Source: Vibrio sp. 10N.286.49.B1
GTDB taxonomy: Bacteria > Pseudomonadota > Gammaproteobacteria > Enterobacterales > Vibrionaceae
Length of the DNA stretch: 64,000 nt
NCBI RefSeq assembly: GCF_002873335.1
Contig: NZ_MCUW01000011.1
Location: 54,495 to 118,494, forward strand
Direction: 5' to 3'
Shown piece by piece: positions 46,869-55,394 of this stretch. Position numbers and translations under genes: made by a program. Numbering within the stretch: position 1 is the stretch's first letter; every line of letters begins with the position of its first letter. The notes beneath the pieces were generated by a model. It was not told the origin of the DNA. It ran no database searches and saw nothing but the letters and a program-made list of their open reading frames with translations.

Positions 46869-47450
46869 TCATGATTGACACGGTTGCCAGTGGTAATCCA
46901 TTTGACGCGCCACCCGCTCCGCAAGATCCTGACTCCGCAGTTCCGAGACCAAATATAAACTCATATCAATACCTGCCGAAATACCACCTGAGGTCGTGTA
47001 CTTCCCAGACGTCACCCAGCGTTTGTCATCAATAACAAGCAGTTCAGGAAAAGCTTGTTTTAAATCCGGGATGTCTTCCCAATGCGTCGTGACAGTTAGG
47101 CCATTGAGCAACCCAGCATTGGCCAATAAAAACGCCCCCGTACACACGGAAACCACACGCTCTGCCCGCTTATCGACGGTGCTCAACCAGCTTAGTATGT
47201 GTGACTTTTTCATCTCTTCAGTATGTACACCGCCAACCACTATTAATAGGTCAATAGCCGGATGGTTATGGATGGAATAGTGAGGCAGGATATTAAAACC
47301 ACCACGCGCCGAGACTGGCTCTAAAGTCTCAGACACCAAAAACACATTCCAGTGCGCTGCATCCATTCGTTTTGCTGTGCTAAACACCTCGAAAGGGCCA
47401 GAAAAATCAAGAACCTCAGCGTCGTCATAAATATAAATACCAATATTCAT
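46869..47450 (-). CDS. DJ-1/PfpI-family protein
   Basis: 193 residues from the ATG at 47450 (MNIGIYIYDDAEVLDFSGPFEVFSTAKR). The nucleophile elbow VSVCTGAFLLANAGLLNG carries the conserved cysteine, and TTHWEDIP follows. This is the GATase1-like domain found at the N-terminus of FtrA-type AraC regulators, here alone. Possibly an isonitrile hydratase-like or chaperone/deglycase-type enzyme. Confidence 0.88.
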   Translation of the reverse strand: MNIGIYIYDDAEVLDFSGPFEVFSTAKRMDAAHWNVFLVSETLEPVSARGGFNILPHYSIHNHPAIDLLIVVGGVHTEEMKKSHILSWLSTVDKRAERVVSVCTGAFLLANAGLLNGLTVTTHWEDIPDLKQAFPELLVIDDKRWVTSGKYTTSGGISAGIDMSLYLVSELRSQDLAERVARQMDYHWQPCQS

Positions 47451-47519
47451 CGTGCCTCCATGCCCATACGCGTGCTTAAGCGTGTTATCTATTACTGTCG
47501 TTAATATCAAATGATGAGT

Positions 47520-47756
47520 TTATTGGAATTCTTCACCATGATTTTCTAACGTTTTATGTCCGCATTGTGTACAAACGATATATCGGTCGATGAGATCTAA
47601 AGAAGCGCCTGCCGGACTTGCGACTCCACCGAGGAAACCCTCAAGGAAAGCCTTAAATTGTTCTTTGTTACTTTTGCCATATTTGGATGGCTTTTGTTTA
47701 ATTATCTCTTTATGTTCGGTCATATTCCCACATGCTTTGCAAATTCTAACGCTCAT
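47520..47756 (-). CDS. Zinc-ribbon hypothetical protein
   Basis: 78 residues from the ATG at 47756. ICKACGN at the N-terminus and VCTQCGH near the C-terminus form two CxxC knuckles, with a G/A-rich central part (FLGGVASPAGASLD). Function unknown. Confidence 0.65.
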   Translation of the reverse strand: MSVRICKACGNMTEHKEIIKQKPSKYGKSNKEQFKAFLEGFLGGVASPAGASLDLIDRYIVCTQCGHKTLENHGEEFQ

Positions 47757-48188
47757 TTTAGCCTCTACGCCATCTTGTAAATCCAAATAAAGATAACCAT
47801 AGAATTACACACAGAAAAGAGAGTTAGCTCGCAATTACAATAACCATAGTTACTGCTTCTAGGACGATAATAAACCTTTCAACATCACCTTCCTTTAATA
47901 TAAAAAATCAACCGTCTTCTCACCCTTATTGTACAACCATTCACTGATAGCCAACTATCGACCCCGAGTTGAGGTCTCGCTTTTATTATTGGCTAAGACA
48001 AAGGCATCCCCATCGACAACCCAAAAATGAGACGACAACAGAAATTTGGAAGCACAACATTCAACATTGCGGCACTAATGATGTTTATTTTGAGACAATT
48101 AAAGAGATTTATTCGCAGCTACCTCTTGTAAGTACCAGGTTAATCGCTAAAATCCAGTCAATTCAATAGAATCAATGAGAGATATTCG
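47757..48188. other. Intergenic region upstream of the TetR gene
   Basis: About 430 bp, A/T-rich, no gene or strong structure seen. Confidence 0.4.
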
Positions 48189-48647
48189 ATGGCTAAAGCT
48201 ACAGCTGAACAAGCAGCACAGACAAGACAACGTATTGTCAATGTTGCCCTCGATATCACGATCGAAGATGGCTTTGAATCCGCAACACTTGGCAATATTG
48301 CAAAGCGGTTATCTATCTCGCGTTCAGGAGTCAACGCCCACTTTCCAAGACGTGAACACATGGCCAAAGAGCTTGCGCCAATGATTATACACCTCATTAT
48401 AGAACCGCTGAATTTTAGCTCCTGCGAAGCATTTTATGATTCTTGGATTTACGCAATCAACAGCAATACATTATTTAGAGGCGCTATTCGCGCAATTGGT
48501 CCTATCGTCCCATCACGACAAGGCATCATAGATATCGCAGATAGAATTCAGTGCGACGATGAAGAACGCCGACTAACAACAACGTACACCGCTATTGGCT
48601 ATGCAGTCGCACACTTAGATAAAACCGATGGGGCTTTACATACTTAA
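48189..48647 (+). CDS. Short TetR-family regulator
   Basis: 152 residues with a normal TetR helix-turn-helix (RIVNVALDITIEDGFESATLGNIAKRLSISRSGVNAHFPRREHM) and a GAGAGATA ribosome site. TetR proteins are usually 180-220 residues; the C-terminal ligand domain here is short and ends DKTDGALHT, so it may be truncated. The downstream frame holds a hexanucleotide microsatellite. No divergent partner gene adjoins it. Confidence 0.75.
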   Translation: MAKATAEQAAQTRQRIVNVALDITIEDGFESATLGNIAKRLSISRSGVNAHFPRREHMAKELAPMIIHLIIEPLNFSSCEAFYDSWIYAINSNTLFRGAIRAIGPIVPSRQGIIDIADRIQCDDEERRLTTTYTAIGYAVAHLDKTDGALHT

Positions 48648-48810
48648 TAATGAGACGGTTTTCTCCCCTTCTTGTCTGCCAACATGAATACCCCCAGCCT
48701 CTTTGGCGATCAAAACCTACGATTAACAAGGTTAATAATGAACACCACTTAACGAATAAGCCGCCAGCGTTATTAGTTTGTTATCCTTATACTCAATCAA
48801 ACACCGTCAT

Positions 48811-48858
48811 ACATCTACATCTACATCTACATCTACATCTACATCTACATCTACATCT
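48811..48858. repeat. Hexanucleotide microsatellite (ACATCT)8
   Basis: Eight perfect copies with a partial ninth, downstream of the short TetR gene. A likely length-variable locus. Confidence 0.9.
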
Positions 48859-48924
48859 ACAGCTCATCAGCCTACCATCCGTTAACCCATAATTATTTCA
48901 TTAATAATTACATGAACTTAATAA

Positions 48925-49011
48925 ACTTAAAGTGCACCGCCCTTCAAAATAGGTTGCAACCATACCCAAATTAATATTAACATCCACGTTAAAGAGCAGC
49001 GCACTTTAAGT
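48925..49011. repeat. Inverted repeat ACTTAAAGTGC / GCACTTTAAGT
   Basis: Perfect 11-base arms at 48925-48935 and 49001-49011 with a 65-bp spacer, upstream of the unknown gene pair at 49127-50153. Confidence 0.6.
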
Positions 49012-49081
49012 ATGATGCACTCTGTAAAAACATCGTTCGAATTATCAAGCTTAACAGCGGGATTAAATCGATTCTTAGAAA

Positions 49082-49108
49082 GATTGGTTGTATGCAAGGC
49101 AACCAATC
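49082..49108. promoter_or_regulatory. Perfect 9-bp hairpin before gene 49127
   Basis: GATTGGTTG and CAACCAATC with a nine-base loop, ending 18 bases before the start codon. It could form in the leader transcript or be an operator. Confidence 0.5.
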
Positions 49109-49126
49109 GTTAATAGGTTAGAAAGC

Positions 49127-49498
49127 ATGATCACATCAAAAGTCAGACTTACTGACGAAAGCTTGGAAGTTATTGACCTTACCGCCACCGGTCTTTATCA
49201 CGGCACGGAGGTCAAGTATTTATCCTTTCGTGACAAATCAGGCATGTACGTACTGGCCAAAGTTCGTGGCCGTCGTCCAGGTTCTCGACCACAAGCCCTA
49301 GAAAACAAAGTTCGCGTCGAATCATTGGAAGAAGTGGTCGATATGCTTCAAGACAATGTTCGCGGTTGCACCGGGTATTACGCATGGCTTCGATGTTCAA
49401 GCCAGCAACGTATTCGCTACAACCAATTCCACCTTCATTCCATCACGTTTCACTACAAGGCAAAGTCCGATGTCACTTGCGACACCTTTTTTGTTTAG
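49127..49498 (+). CDS. Unrecognised protein, first of an overlapping pair
   Basis: 123 residues from the ATG at 49127, with AGAAAG just upstream. The first ~90 residues (LTDESLEVIDLTATGLYHGTEVKYLSFRDKSGMYVLAKVRGRRPGSRPQALENKVRVESLEEVVDML) look like a real soluble domain; the last ~30 are less protein-like and overlap the next gene by 29 bp in another frame. I do not recognise the family. Confidence 0.5.
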   Translation: MITSKVRLTDESLEVIDLTATGLYHGTEVKYLSFRDKSGMYVLAKVRGRRPGSRPQALENKVRVESLEEVVDMLQDNVRGCTGYYAWLRCSSQQRIRYNQFHLHSITFHYKAKSDVTCDTFFV

Positions 49499-50153
49499 CG
49501 GCAGTGACGCAAGGATAATCGACCACTCACACGCGTTGGCTTTGGTGAAAGGGTTTAAGCGAAAGAACTCAGATCGAATTAGCCGAAGACCTAAGTCTCT
49601 AGGCCTGACTAACCATGAGCTTAAAACACCAACTAAAAAAACACTGAGTAAGTTGATGAACCACTTCACTTACATGCAACGGGTGATCGGCAATACAGTC
49701 AAACCCCCTACGATCATTTCCAACGCGATGTCTGCATACAGTGTCGTTGTAGATAACGACCGGCTCAAACTTGGCCGGTTCCAATATTGTAATGGAGGCA
49801 TCTCGTTTGGCGTTACCGGTTTAATCATCTCAGATCATTCGATTGCAAGGTTCCTGCAACGGGAAAGAACAAACGATGTAGGCATGGCCGTGCGACTTCT
49901 TGGACGTGAAGTTTATGAGGTAAGCGTCTTAATTGATGCAGAGATTCAGAAAACGAACCAGTACCCAATACCAGAGCAAAACATTGAGGTGTCATGCTCT
50001 TTTGGTGGTGTCGTTTTCATCGAAATTAACAATATTAAGCCAGGCAAAAGCGCCCAATATTTCGACATGATATTAAAGACATACATTTCAACAAGGGAAA
50101 TGGATGCTCGGAACGGTATTAGAGCCGTTGCGTTCGCAGATCTTGTTTACTAA
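49470..50153 (+). CDS. Unrecognised protein, second of an overlapping pair
   Basis: 227 residues from the ATG at 49470, placed at the 3' end of gene 49127; the frame is open back to 49356 without a ribosome site. The sequence is basic at the N-terminus (KGFKRKNSDRISRRPKSLGLTNHELKTPTKKTLSKLMNH) and has a folded C-terminal part (GISFGVTGLIISDHSIARFLQRERTNDVGMAVRLLGREVYEVSVLID). I recognise no family. The overlap suggests coupled translation with gene 49127. Confidence 0.55.
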   Translation: MSLATPFLFSGSDARIIDHSHALALVKGFKRKNSDRISRRPKSLGLTNHELKTPTKKTLSKLMNHFTYMQRVIGNTVKPPTIISNAMSAYSVVVDNDRLKLGRFQYCNGGISFGVTGLIISDHSIARFLQRERTNDVGMAVRLLGREVYEVSVLIDAEIQKTNQYPIPEQNIEVSCSFGGVVFIEINNIKPGKSAQYFDMILKTYISTREMDARNGIRAVAFADLVY

Positions 50154-50309
50154 CGAAGACAATATCAATAATTGCGAAATCCAACACCATGATTTGTTTA
50201 ACTTTACTGGTGTTACCGTGCCTATGTATGTAATCGGCACATAAAACAAAACCAAAAGAAAACCCACCAGCCGGTGGAAAAGCCCAAAACATATGTGGAC
50301 ATAATAACA

Positions 50310-50621
50310 ATGAAGAAATTAATGCTATTAATCGTGACGATACTCGCAACAACGAACGTATCAGCAAAAGATCGTAAGGCTGAGGAAGTGGGCAAAGAAT
50401 TCGCTCAAGTCACGGCTTGTCACCTCGCAGGAAAATATAACACTGGCACGAAGAATATTCTTAACCTTCGCATCATTGACGACAACAATGTTGATAAAAA
50501 AGGGGGGTGGTGGAAAGTCGGTATGAAGGCGGGACAAAATAAAGAGTTTAAGCGCCTAGACAACACCAACGACTTAGAGCTTGCCATCATGTGTGGCATC
50601 CTTAAGGATCGTTACTTATAA
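50310..50621 (+). CDS. Small exported protein
   Basis: 103 residues from the ATG at 50310. Signal peptide MKKLMLLIVTILATTNVSA, then a basic mature part (KDRKAEEVGKEFAQVTACHLAGKYNT...). Not recognised; periplasmic or secreted. Confidence 0.6.
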   Translation: MKKLMLLIVTILATTNVSAKDRKAEEVGKEFAQVTACHLAGKYNTGTKNILNLRIIDDNNVDKKGGWWKVGMKAGQNKEFKRLDNTNDLELAIMCGILKDRYL

Positions 50622-50766
50622 GGCTAAAGCTTAAAACTGTCTCCTGTTATTTAAATTATCGTCACTGTGGTAGCGCGTGAATCGAAGTCGAGTACACTGT
50701 CGACTTCGATTATTGGTTAATCCATATATTGTTGGTTAATCGATATAAAGCCGACAACTAACTCAG

Positions 50767-51117
50767 CTAAAACACCATCACGTGATCGCAAAGGTACTTG
50801 CCATTCACTTCAACCAAAACCATTTCCGCAACAAAATTACCGCTAACTTTAGTAAATGATTGCTTCCAAACAATGGCGGCAGAGTCTTGGCGCTTGAACA
50901 CCGCAACGACTTCCCGTTGTGAAAAATACCCTTTTTCAGACTGGTATTTTTCACAAATATCTTGGAAGTAAACTTTAGTCACTATTTGCTTCATTCGATC
51001 AGTAAAGTCTTGAATATGCTTGTCATGATCAATATCAGTGGAAGCCGCCATTAAGTTATCCATGATAGGATTCGCAATCGCTAAAATATCTTGTTCTGAT
51101 AAATCTTCAAAATTCAT
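50767..51117 (-). CDS. Hypothetical protein
   Basis: 116 residues, acidic N-terminal helices (MNFEDLSEQDILAIANPIMDNLMAAS) followed by strands ending FVAEMVLVEVNGKYLCDHVMVF. The curved-sheet layout recalls NTF2-like proteins, but I cannot assign it. Possible left-most cassette gene of the array. Confidence 0.6.
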   Translation of the reverse strand: MNFEDLSEQDILAIANPIMDNLMAASTDIDHDKHIQDFTDRMKQIVTKVYFQDICEKYQSEKGYFSQREVVAVFKRQDSAAIVWKQSFTKVSGNFVAEMVLVEVNGKYLCDHVMVF

Positions 51118-51254
51118 ACATCCCTACTTCTTTCAGTGCACTATATTGTGAAATTAATACCGCTTCCCTTGATGCTGTAGCCAACCGTAGAAACTTCGGC
51201 AATATAGCTATAATGCCAACGTCCGATACCTACCCTGCTACGCTCAACGCTGTA

Positions 51255-51473
51255 CTACTGTCCAGATTCAACCATTTCCTTAACCTTCAAAGCTTTCTCG
51301 AAATGGTCGAGCTTATTGTCCTGGATCCACCAAGTCGCCGCTTCCATCAGCAACTCAGGGTCATCGTTTTTATTTGCAAAGAAGGCATAAAACGAAACGC
51401 CTACATTGTCACCTTTTTGATCCAGCTTTTTCTGGCATGTTTCGATTATTTTGCATCTCAACGACTCACGCAT
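51255..51473 (-). CDS. DUF6500-family cassette protein
   Basis: 72 residues (MRESLRCKIIETCQKKLDQKGDNVGVSFYAFFANKNDDPELLMEAATWWIQDNKLDHFEKA), a recognisable DUF6500 protein common in Vibrio and Shewanella integrons. Only 24 bp separate it from the methyltransferase gene, so both may sit in one cassette. Function unknown. Confidence 0.8.
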   Translation of the reverse strand: MRESLRCKIIETCQKKLDQKGDNVGVSFYAFFANKNDDPELLMEAATWWIQDNKLDHFEKALKVKEMVESGQ

Positions 51474-51497
51474 TACTGAATACCTTGAATTAGAGAG

Positions 51498-52295
51498 TTA
51501 ACGGGTTTTTCTGGCTATCACCAAACCATGATTGCTTGACCCCAGCAGGGATGGTTCATCACACGTTTTTAAATGGTAATCCAACCAAGTGTCATATTGC
51601 TCTGAAGTGAAATTATTTATACCGGACGAAATGTAACGACCAAATCCATCGGTAGAGAGATGGCGGAGTTTCGCGAAGCCACCTTTAGCGATCAAATCTT
51701 CGATTTCTGCTGGTGTAGCAAAATAACCAACGTTAAAAAAACCATCGGCTAATTGACTGGGAACGAGACCAGATTCTAATAGCGTACTTAATACTTCGGG
51801 TGTGATTAATTCAGGCGATTGTTGGGCAAACATACCCGCGACAAAATAACGCGAGATATACGCTACCGCTACTATCCCATCGGTTTTTAACACCCGATAA
51901 GCTTCCGAAATCGCTAAATCTCGCTCCGCTTGGGTTTGTAAATGATAAAGAGGACCGAGGATAACGCAGACATCTTGTGAGCGAGTCTCAACGAAAGGAA
52001 CGCAGCAAGCGTTTCCTTCGTAGACGGTTAGAGCTAAACCTTGTTCTGCCGCTTTACGCTTCAAAATACCAACTTGCTCTGGCGCAAGCTCTACCGCTGT
52101 GGTGTCACAGCCCATTTTTGCAAAGTTGAGAGAATACCGCCCAGTTGCAGCACCTTGTTCGAGAATTTTTATCCCAGGAGAAAGATAGTCGTCCAATGCT
52201 CGCATTGTCGTATCAAACTCCATCTTCGTAATGAGCTGCCGCGTTAACCGACCATCTTCATCAACACCTGTGTATTGTTCTATCAATTTTTGCAT
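51498..52295 (-). CDS. Class I SAM-dependent methyltransferase
   Basis: 265 residues from the ATG at 52295. The SAM motif is KILEQGAATGRYSLNFAKMG (ExGxGxG-like), then DTTAVELAPEQVGIL, VCVILGPLYHLQ and YRVLKTDGIVAVAYISRY. Small-molecule methyltransferase; substrate unknown. Cargo of the cassette array. Confidence 0.85.
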   Translation of the reverse strand: MQKLIEQYTGVDEDGRLTRQLITKMEFDTTMRALDDYLSPGIKILEQGAATGRYSLNFAKMGCDTTAVELAPEQVGILKRKAAEQGLALTVYEGNACCVPFVETRSQDVCVILGPLYHLQTQAERDLAISEAYRVLKTDGIVAVAYISRYFVAGMFAQQSPELITPEVLSTLLESGLVPSQLADGFFNVGYFATPAEIEDLIAKGGFAKLRHLSTDGFGRYISSGINNFTSEQYDTWLDYHLKTCDEPSLLGSSNHGLVIARKTR

Positions 52296-52368
52296 AAAAT
52301 CTCTCATTGGCGCGTTAAAATAAACGTAAATACGTTGGGTTTACATACTGAACGAATAGAGGCTTCCG

Positions 52369-53160
52369 CTAGACGTTAATCACACCTTTGAGATATAAAA
52401 CACCTTTTCCAGAAACAACAACCGTTCGTTCTGAAACACGACATTTAAGGATTCCGCCCCTTTTAGATGCTTGGTAAGCCAGTAAATCGGATTTACCCAA
52501 TTTACCTGCCCAATACGGTGCTAACCCTGAATGAATCGAGCCAGTAACAGGGTCTTCTTCACCACCGTTTGCTGGCCAAAAGTAACGAGAGACAAAATCA
52601 TACTCGTGAGATCTAGCCGTCACGACAATATCTAAAGGTGCTAATTGCTTCAGCTGCTCTGATACATAAGTGACGTCTAAAACGTCTCTTTCATTAGGAA
52701 ATACGGCAAAGTACGCTTGTCTGTTTTTTAAAACCTCAAGGGGCTTCACAGAAAGACCAGCCAACAATTGTTTTGGTATAGATTCAACGGCCTGTGGAAT
52801 CTGATTGGGGAACGTCATTTCTATTTCATTGTTATCATTAAGAATGACGGTTAAGGTGCCCACTTTTTGGGTAATAAACTCAATGTCGTGTTTAACACTG
52901 AATTCGTTAAACAGCACATGAGCCGATGCCAGCGTAGCGTGACCACAAAAATCAATTTCAGTCAGTGGTGAAAACCAACGAATTTCGTACCTATTGGTAC
53001 CCACATTTTTTATATAAGCGGTTTCTGATAGATTATTTTCTGCCGCGATATTTTGCATTAAGTCATCGGTCGGCCAAACTTCGACTGGGACAACGGCCGC
53101 TGAATTACCTTTAAACTGTTGATCTGTAAATGCATCAACGATAAATATATCCAATTTCAA
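52369..53160 (-). CDS. PhzF-family isomerase-like protein
   Basis: 263 residues: DIFIVDAFTDQQFKGNSAAVVPVE at the N-terminus with the usual GNxAAV, NNLSETAYI carrying the catalytic glutamate, LTEIDFCGHATLASAHVLF and a C-terminal GxxxxDPVTGSIHSGLAPYW block. PhzF-like proteins are isomerases or epimerases of varied small molecules. No phenazine genes are present, so the substrate is unknown. Confidence 0.9.
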   Translation of the reverse strand: MKLDIFIVDAFTDQQFKGNSAAVVPVEVWPTDDLMQNIAAENNLSETAYIKNVGTNRYEIRWFSPLTEIDFCGHATLASAHVLFNEFSVKHDIEFITQKVGTLTVILNDNNEIEMTFPNQIPQAVESIPKQLLAGLSVKPLEVLKNRQAYFAVFPNERDVLDVTYVSEQLKQLAPLDIVVTARSHEYDFVSRYFWPANGGEEDPVTGSIHSGLAPYWAGKLGKSDLLAYQASKRGGILKCRVSERTVVVSGKGVLYLKGVINV

Positions 53161-53300
53161 TGTATGAACTCCCTTTGCTTGGTCGCGCTTTATTGACGCA
53201 TAGTTAGATACCGATCAGCTCAATATCACTATCGTAAGCACCCAGCTAAAATAAACAAAATTTGCCGATAACGTCATACCCTTATTCAACATTTTTATGC
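53161..53300 (-). repeat. attC-like site
   Basis: Right core TTTATGC contains the stop codon of the gene at 53295. Inner AAAATTTGCCG and TTATTCAAC match other sites; the left core is unclear. Confidence 0.4.
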
Positions 53301-53696
53301 ACATTTTTCTTTCAACGTCAGCGCTTGTTGCTGAAATAACTCACCATCAGATTCAGTGTATGACTTAGCGACATTTACCCATTGAGTACCGGTTTCATCA
53401 ATATGACAAAACTCAATTTGCAAAGCATATTTTGAACTACGAAACAGCCCAAATATAAAACCTATCGCGGTTAGCAAAACAACGACTACTTTCACCCAAT
53501 AAGGGGCACTTTCAATACTTGGAATTGCTAACCATAGCGCTCCAGAGAAAACGACTACCCAAAATATAATTTCCCCTAGATTATCGAGCAAGCTTAGCTT
53601 CTTAACTCTTACGTTATTAATTTTTGATAAAGGGTAAGTATCTTTTTTGAAACTAAACTCATGTTGGCTGAGTTGAAAATCCGTTGCCTGATACAT
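53295..53696 (-). CDS. DUF6232-like membrane protein
   Basis: 133 residues from the ATG at 53696, preceded by AAGGG. N-terminal domain (FQLSQHEFSFKKDTYPLSKINNVRVKKL), two adjacent transmembrane helices (IIFWVVVFSGALWLAI; VKVVVVLLTAIGFIFGLF), then a cytoplasmic C-terminal half. The layout resembles DUF6232 proteins; the assignment is tentative. Confidence 0.7.
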   Translation of the reverse strand: MYQATDFQLSQHEFSFKKDTYPLSKINNVRVKKLSLLDNLGEIIFWVVVFSGALWLAIPSIESAPYWVKVVVVLLTAIGFIFGLFRSSKYALQIEFCHIDETGTQWVNVAKSYTESDGELFQQQALTLKEKCA

Positions 53697-53839
53697 TGTT
53701 ACCCTTATTTGTCTAACTGCAGTCACGATCACATCGAGTTTATTTGGAATAGTTACCGGCATAACCGCATTGTAATGTGCGTGTTTGACGTTACTGAAGG
53801 CTTATCTCAAAACTAATCTGCGAGGTATCATTTCGCCAA

Positions 53840-54154
53840 TTACTTAGAATATTCCATCAATTCAACTGGCGCACCATTTACCTCTATGAAAGCAACCATT
53901 AAGCCTTCACTGGGTGAGTTAGGTTCAATAATAACTTTCTTATCTTTAATTTCAGCCATCAAATCATCTACTTCAAAAGCAGCATGAGGAACTGTTTTAA
54001 CCAATTCTGGGTATGGGGCATCAGCCCAAAAACGCTGCCATTGGATGCCATAGGGATTATTTTGGTGATCAGACACTGTCATTTTTAAATGAGGCAAGTC
54101 TATTTCTCCATCGAATCGCTTTGTTGTTGGTATGCCTAAATGATTGAACTTCAT
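53840..54154 (-). CDS. VOC/glyoxalase-like cassette protein
   Basis: 104 residues (MKFNHLGIPTTKRFDGEIDLPHLKMTVSDHQNNPYGIQWQRFWADAPYPELVKTVPHAAFEVDD...VAFIEVNGAPVELMEYSK). A shortened VOC fold with HLGIP at the start and VELMEY at the end. Function unknown. Confidence 0.75.
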   Translation of the reverse strand: MKFNHLGIPTTKRFDGEIDLPHLKMTVSDHQNNPYGIQWQRFWADAPYPELVKTVPHAAFEVDDLMAEIKDKKVIIEPNSPSEGLMVAFIEVNGAPVELMEYSK

Positions 54155-54173
54155 TGAATATCCTTGTTATTAC

Positions 54174-54298
54174 CGCAGCTAGAACACAGCGTTAAGACAA
54201 GCGGTCGCTAGCGACCACAATCCCCAATCAAACCTTCCGTCAAACCTCCGTAAACGCTTAACCCGACCAAAATCCCCCGCACTCCGTTTCTTTTACTG
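54174..54298 (-). repeat. attC-like site
   Basis: AACACAGCGTTAAG at the left and a GACAAGCGGTCGCTAGCGACC inner palindrome; the right part contains ACCAAAATC as at 60.1 kb. The right core has diverged and overlaps the DUF2200 stop. Confidence 0.5.
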
Positions 54299-54658
54299 AC
54301 TACGTAGTATTTTTTCCATTTTATGCCCTTTAGCAAGCTCATCCACCAATTTATCAAGGTATCTCGCTTGTTGCGTAATAGGGTTTTCAATCTCTTCGAC
54401 TTTATAACCACAAATCTTGCCAGTAATTAACTTCGAATTTGGATTGACGGTAGCCTCAGAAAAGAACGTTCCGAATGTGGCAAAGCCTTCAATATGAGCG
54501 TTGAGTTCGGTATCACTGTAACCAGTAAGCCAACGAATTACCTCGTTAAGTTCCTCTGTAGTGCGGCCTTTCTTTTGCACTTTCGCCACATAAAGTGGGT
54601 AGATTTTTGAGAAGACCATACCTGATATTTGCTCATCTTGTTTTTGTGTAGGTTTCAT
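54293..54658 (-). CDS. DUF2200-family protein
   Basis: 121 residues with the DUF2200 core MVFSKIYPLYVAKVQKKGRTTEELNEVIRWLTGYSDTELNAHI...TFGTFFSEATVNPNSKLITGKICGYKVEEIENPITQQARYLDKLVDELAKG. Common in bacteria and integrons; function unknown. Confidence 0.9.
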   Translation of the reverse strand: MKPTQKQDEQISGMVFSKIYPLYVAKVQKKGRTTEELNEVIRWLTGYSDTELNAHIEGFATFGTFFSEATVNPNSKLITGKICGYKVEEIENPITQQARYLDKLVDELAKGHKMEKILRSQ

Positions 54659-54704
54659 TTTTAGCCTAAATAATTCAGTACGATATAACGGATTATTTTA
54701 TAAA

Positions 54705-54807
54705 AAATAACACCACGTCAAGTAATGAGTAATGGGTAATGAGTAATGAGTAATGAGTAATGCTACCACCGATAAAACGAGTGACTGCGCATGCTCACGT
54801 GTTAGAT
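54705..54807 (-). repeat. attC site containing a heptanucleotide repeat
   Basis: ATAACACCACGTCAAG at left and GTGTTAGAT (GTTRRRY) at right. The variable central part is six tandem AGTAATG units. Confidence 0.6.
54721..54762. repeat. Heptanucleotide tandem repeat (AGTAATG)6
   Basis: Six units, the third being GGTAATG, inside the loop of an attC-like site. Confidence 0.9.
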
Positions 54808-54816
54808 GTGTGGTTT

Positions 54817-55224
54817 TTACCCCCACGACACAGACATTTTAAAATACGAAACACCTGATTTTTGAAATTCATCGCCTTCAATGCGCAGCCCAAAGTGTTG
54901 ATAGAATGAAACGGCTGAAGTGCGAGCATCACACCAAAAGTAACGCACTGTGGCGAGCTGTAAATCGCAAACTAATCGTTCTATAACCTTGGTTCCAATC
55001 CCTTGACCTTGATATTCAGATAACGTAGCGAACTTTCTCAACCTCGCCTCATCAGCGTTGCGATAGACGGAGGCGACGCAAACGAGTTTCCCGCCAACAA
55101 ACGCACCGTAATGGGTAGCATATTCATCGCCTTCTACCTCACAAAATGAAGGCGACTTATTGGGCCAAAGGACTTGGTGCCTGATTGGTAAAACCTCTGC
55201 TGTCGTGATCGGCTGTATGTCCAT
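54817..55224 (-). CDS. GNAT-family N-acetyltransferase
   Basis: 135 residues. The acetyl-CoA site ATLSEYQGQGIGTKVIERL (RxxGxG/A-type) lies mid-protein, and YFWCDARTSAVSFYQHFGLRIEG is the terminal GNAT block. Substrate unknown. First of five GNAT genes in this stretch of cassettes. Confidence 0.9.
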   Translation of the reverse strand: MDIQPITTAEVLPIRHQVLWPNKSPSFCEVEGDEYATHYGAFVGGKLVCVASVYRNADEARLRKFATLSEYQGQGIGTKVIERLVCDLQLATVRYFWCDARTSAVSFYQHFGLRIEGDEFQKSGVSYFKMSVSWG

Positions 55225-55242
55225 ATTTCCTCAACAAATATA

Positions 55243-55394
55243 ACGTTGTGTTTTGCTTTCTCGGATAACCATCACATCCACTATATCGTCCGAATACGCT
55301 TTAGATCCAGAACCCGAGATCTCTATATTATCCTTATCACCCCCCGGATTAACGATAAACTTTGTCTCTTCTCAATGGTTTAGTGTTTGTTATG
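55243..55394 (-). repeat. attC site
   Basis: Left TATAACGTT, right GTTATGC; the stop codon of the P-loop gene (55390) lies inside the right core. Confidence 0.6.

Larger units (their letters stand above)
48648..49081. other. Intergenic region with microsatellite and long inverted repeat
   Basis: Holds the (ACATCT)8 microsatellite and the ACTTAAAGTGC/GCACTTTAAGT inverted repeat described separately. An 80-codon open frame (48650-48892) reads through the microsatellite as repeated His-Leu and is not called. Confidence 0.5.

Noticed and set aside
48650..48892. 80-codon frame with repeated His-Leu
   Set aside because: The repeat is a hexanucleotide microsatellite; flanking residues do not look coding.
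51120..51257. attC site at the left end of the array
   Set aside because: Only a GCTCAACGCTGTACTAC-like right core is visible; left core missing, so it is too degraded to call.
54208..54411. 67-codon minus-strand frame overlapping the DUF2200 gene end and an attC
   Set aside because: Shadow of the DUF2200 gene and the attC.
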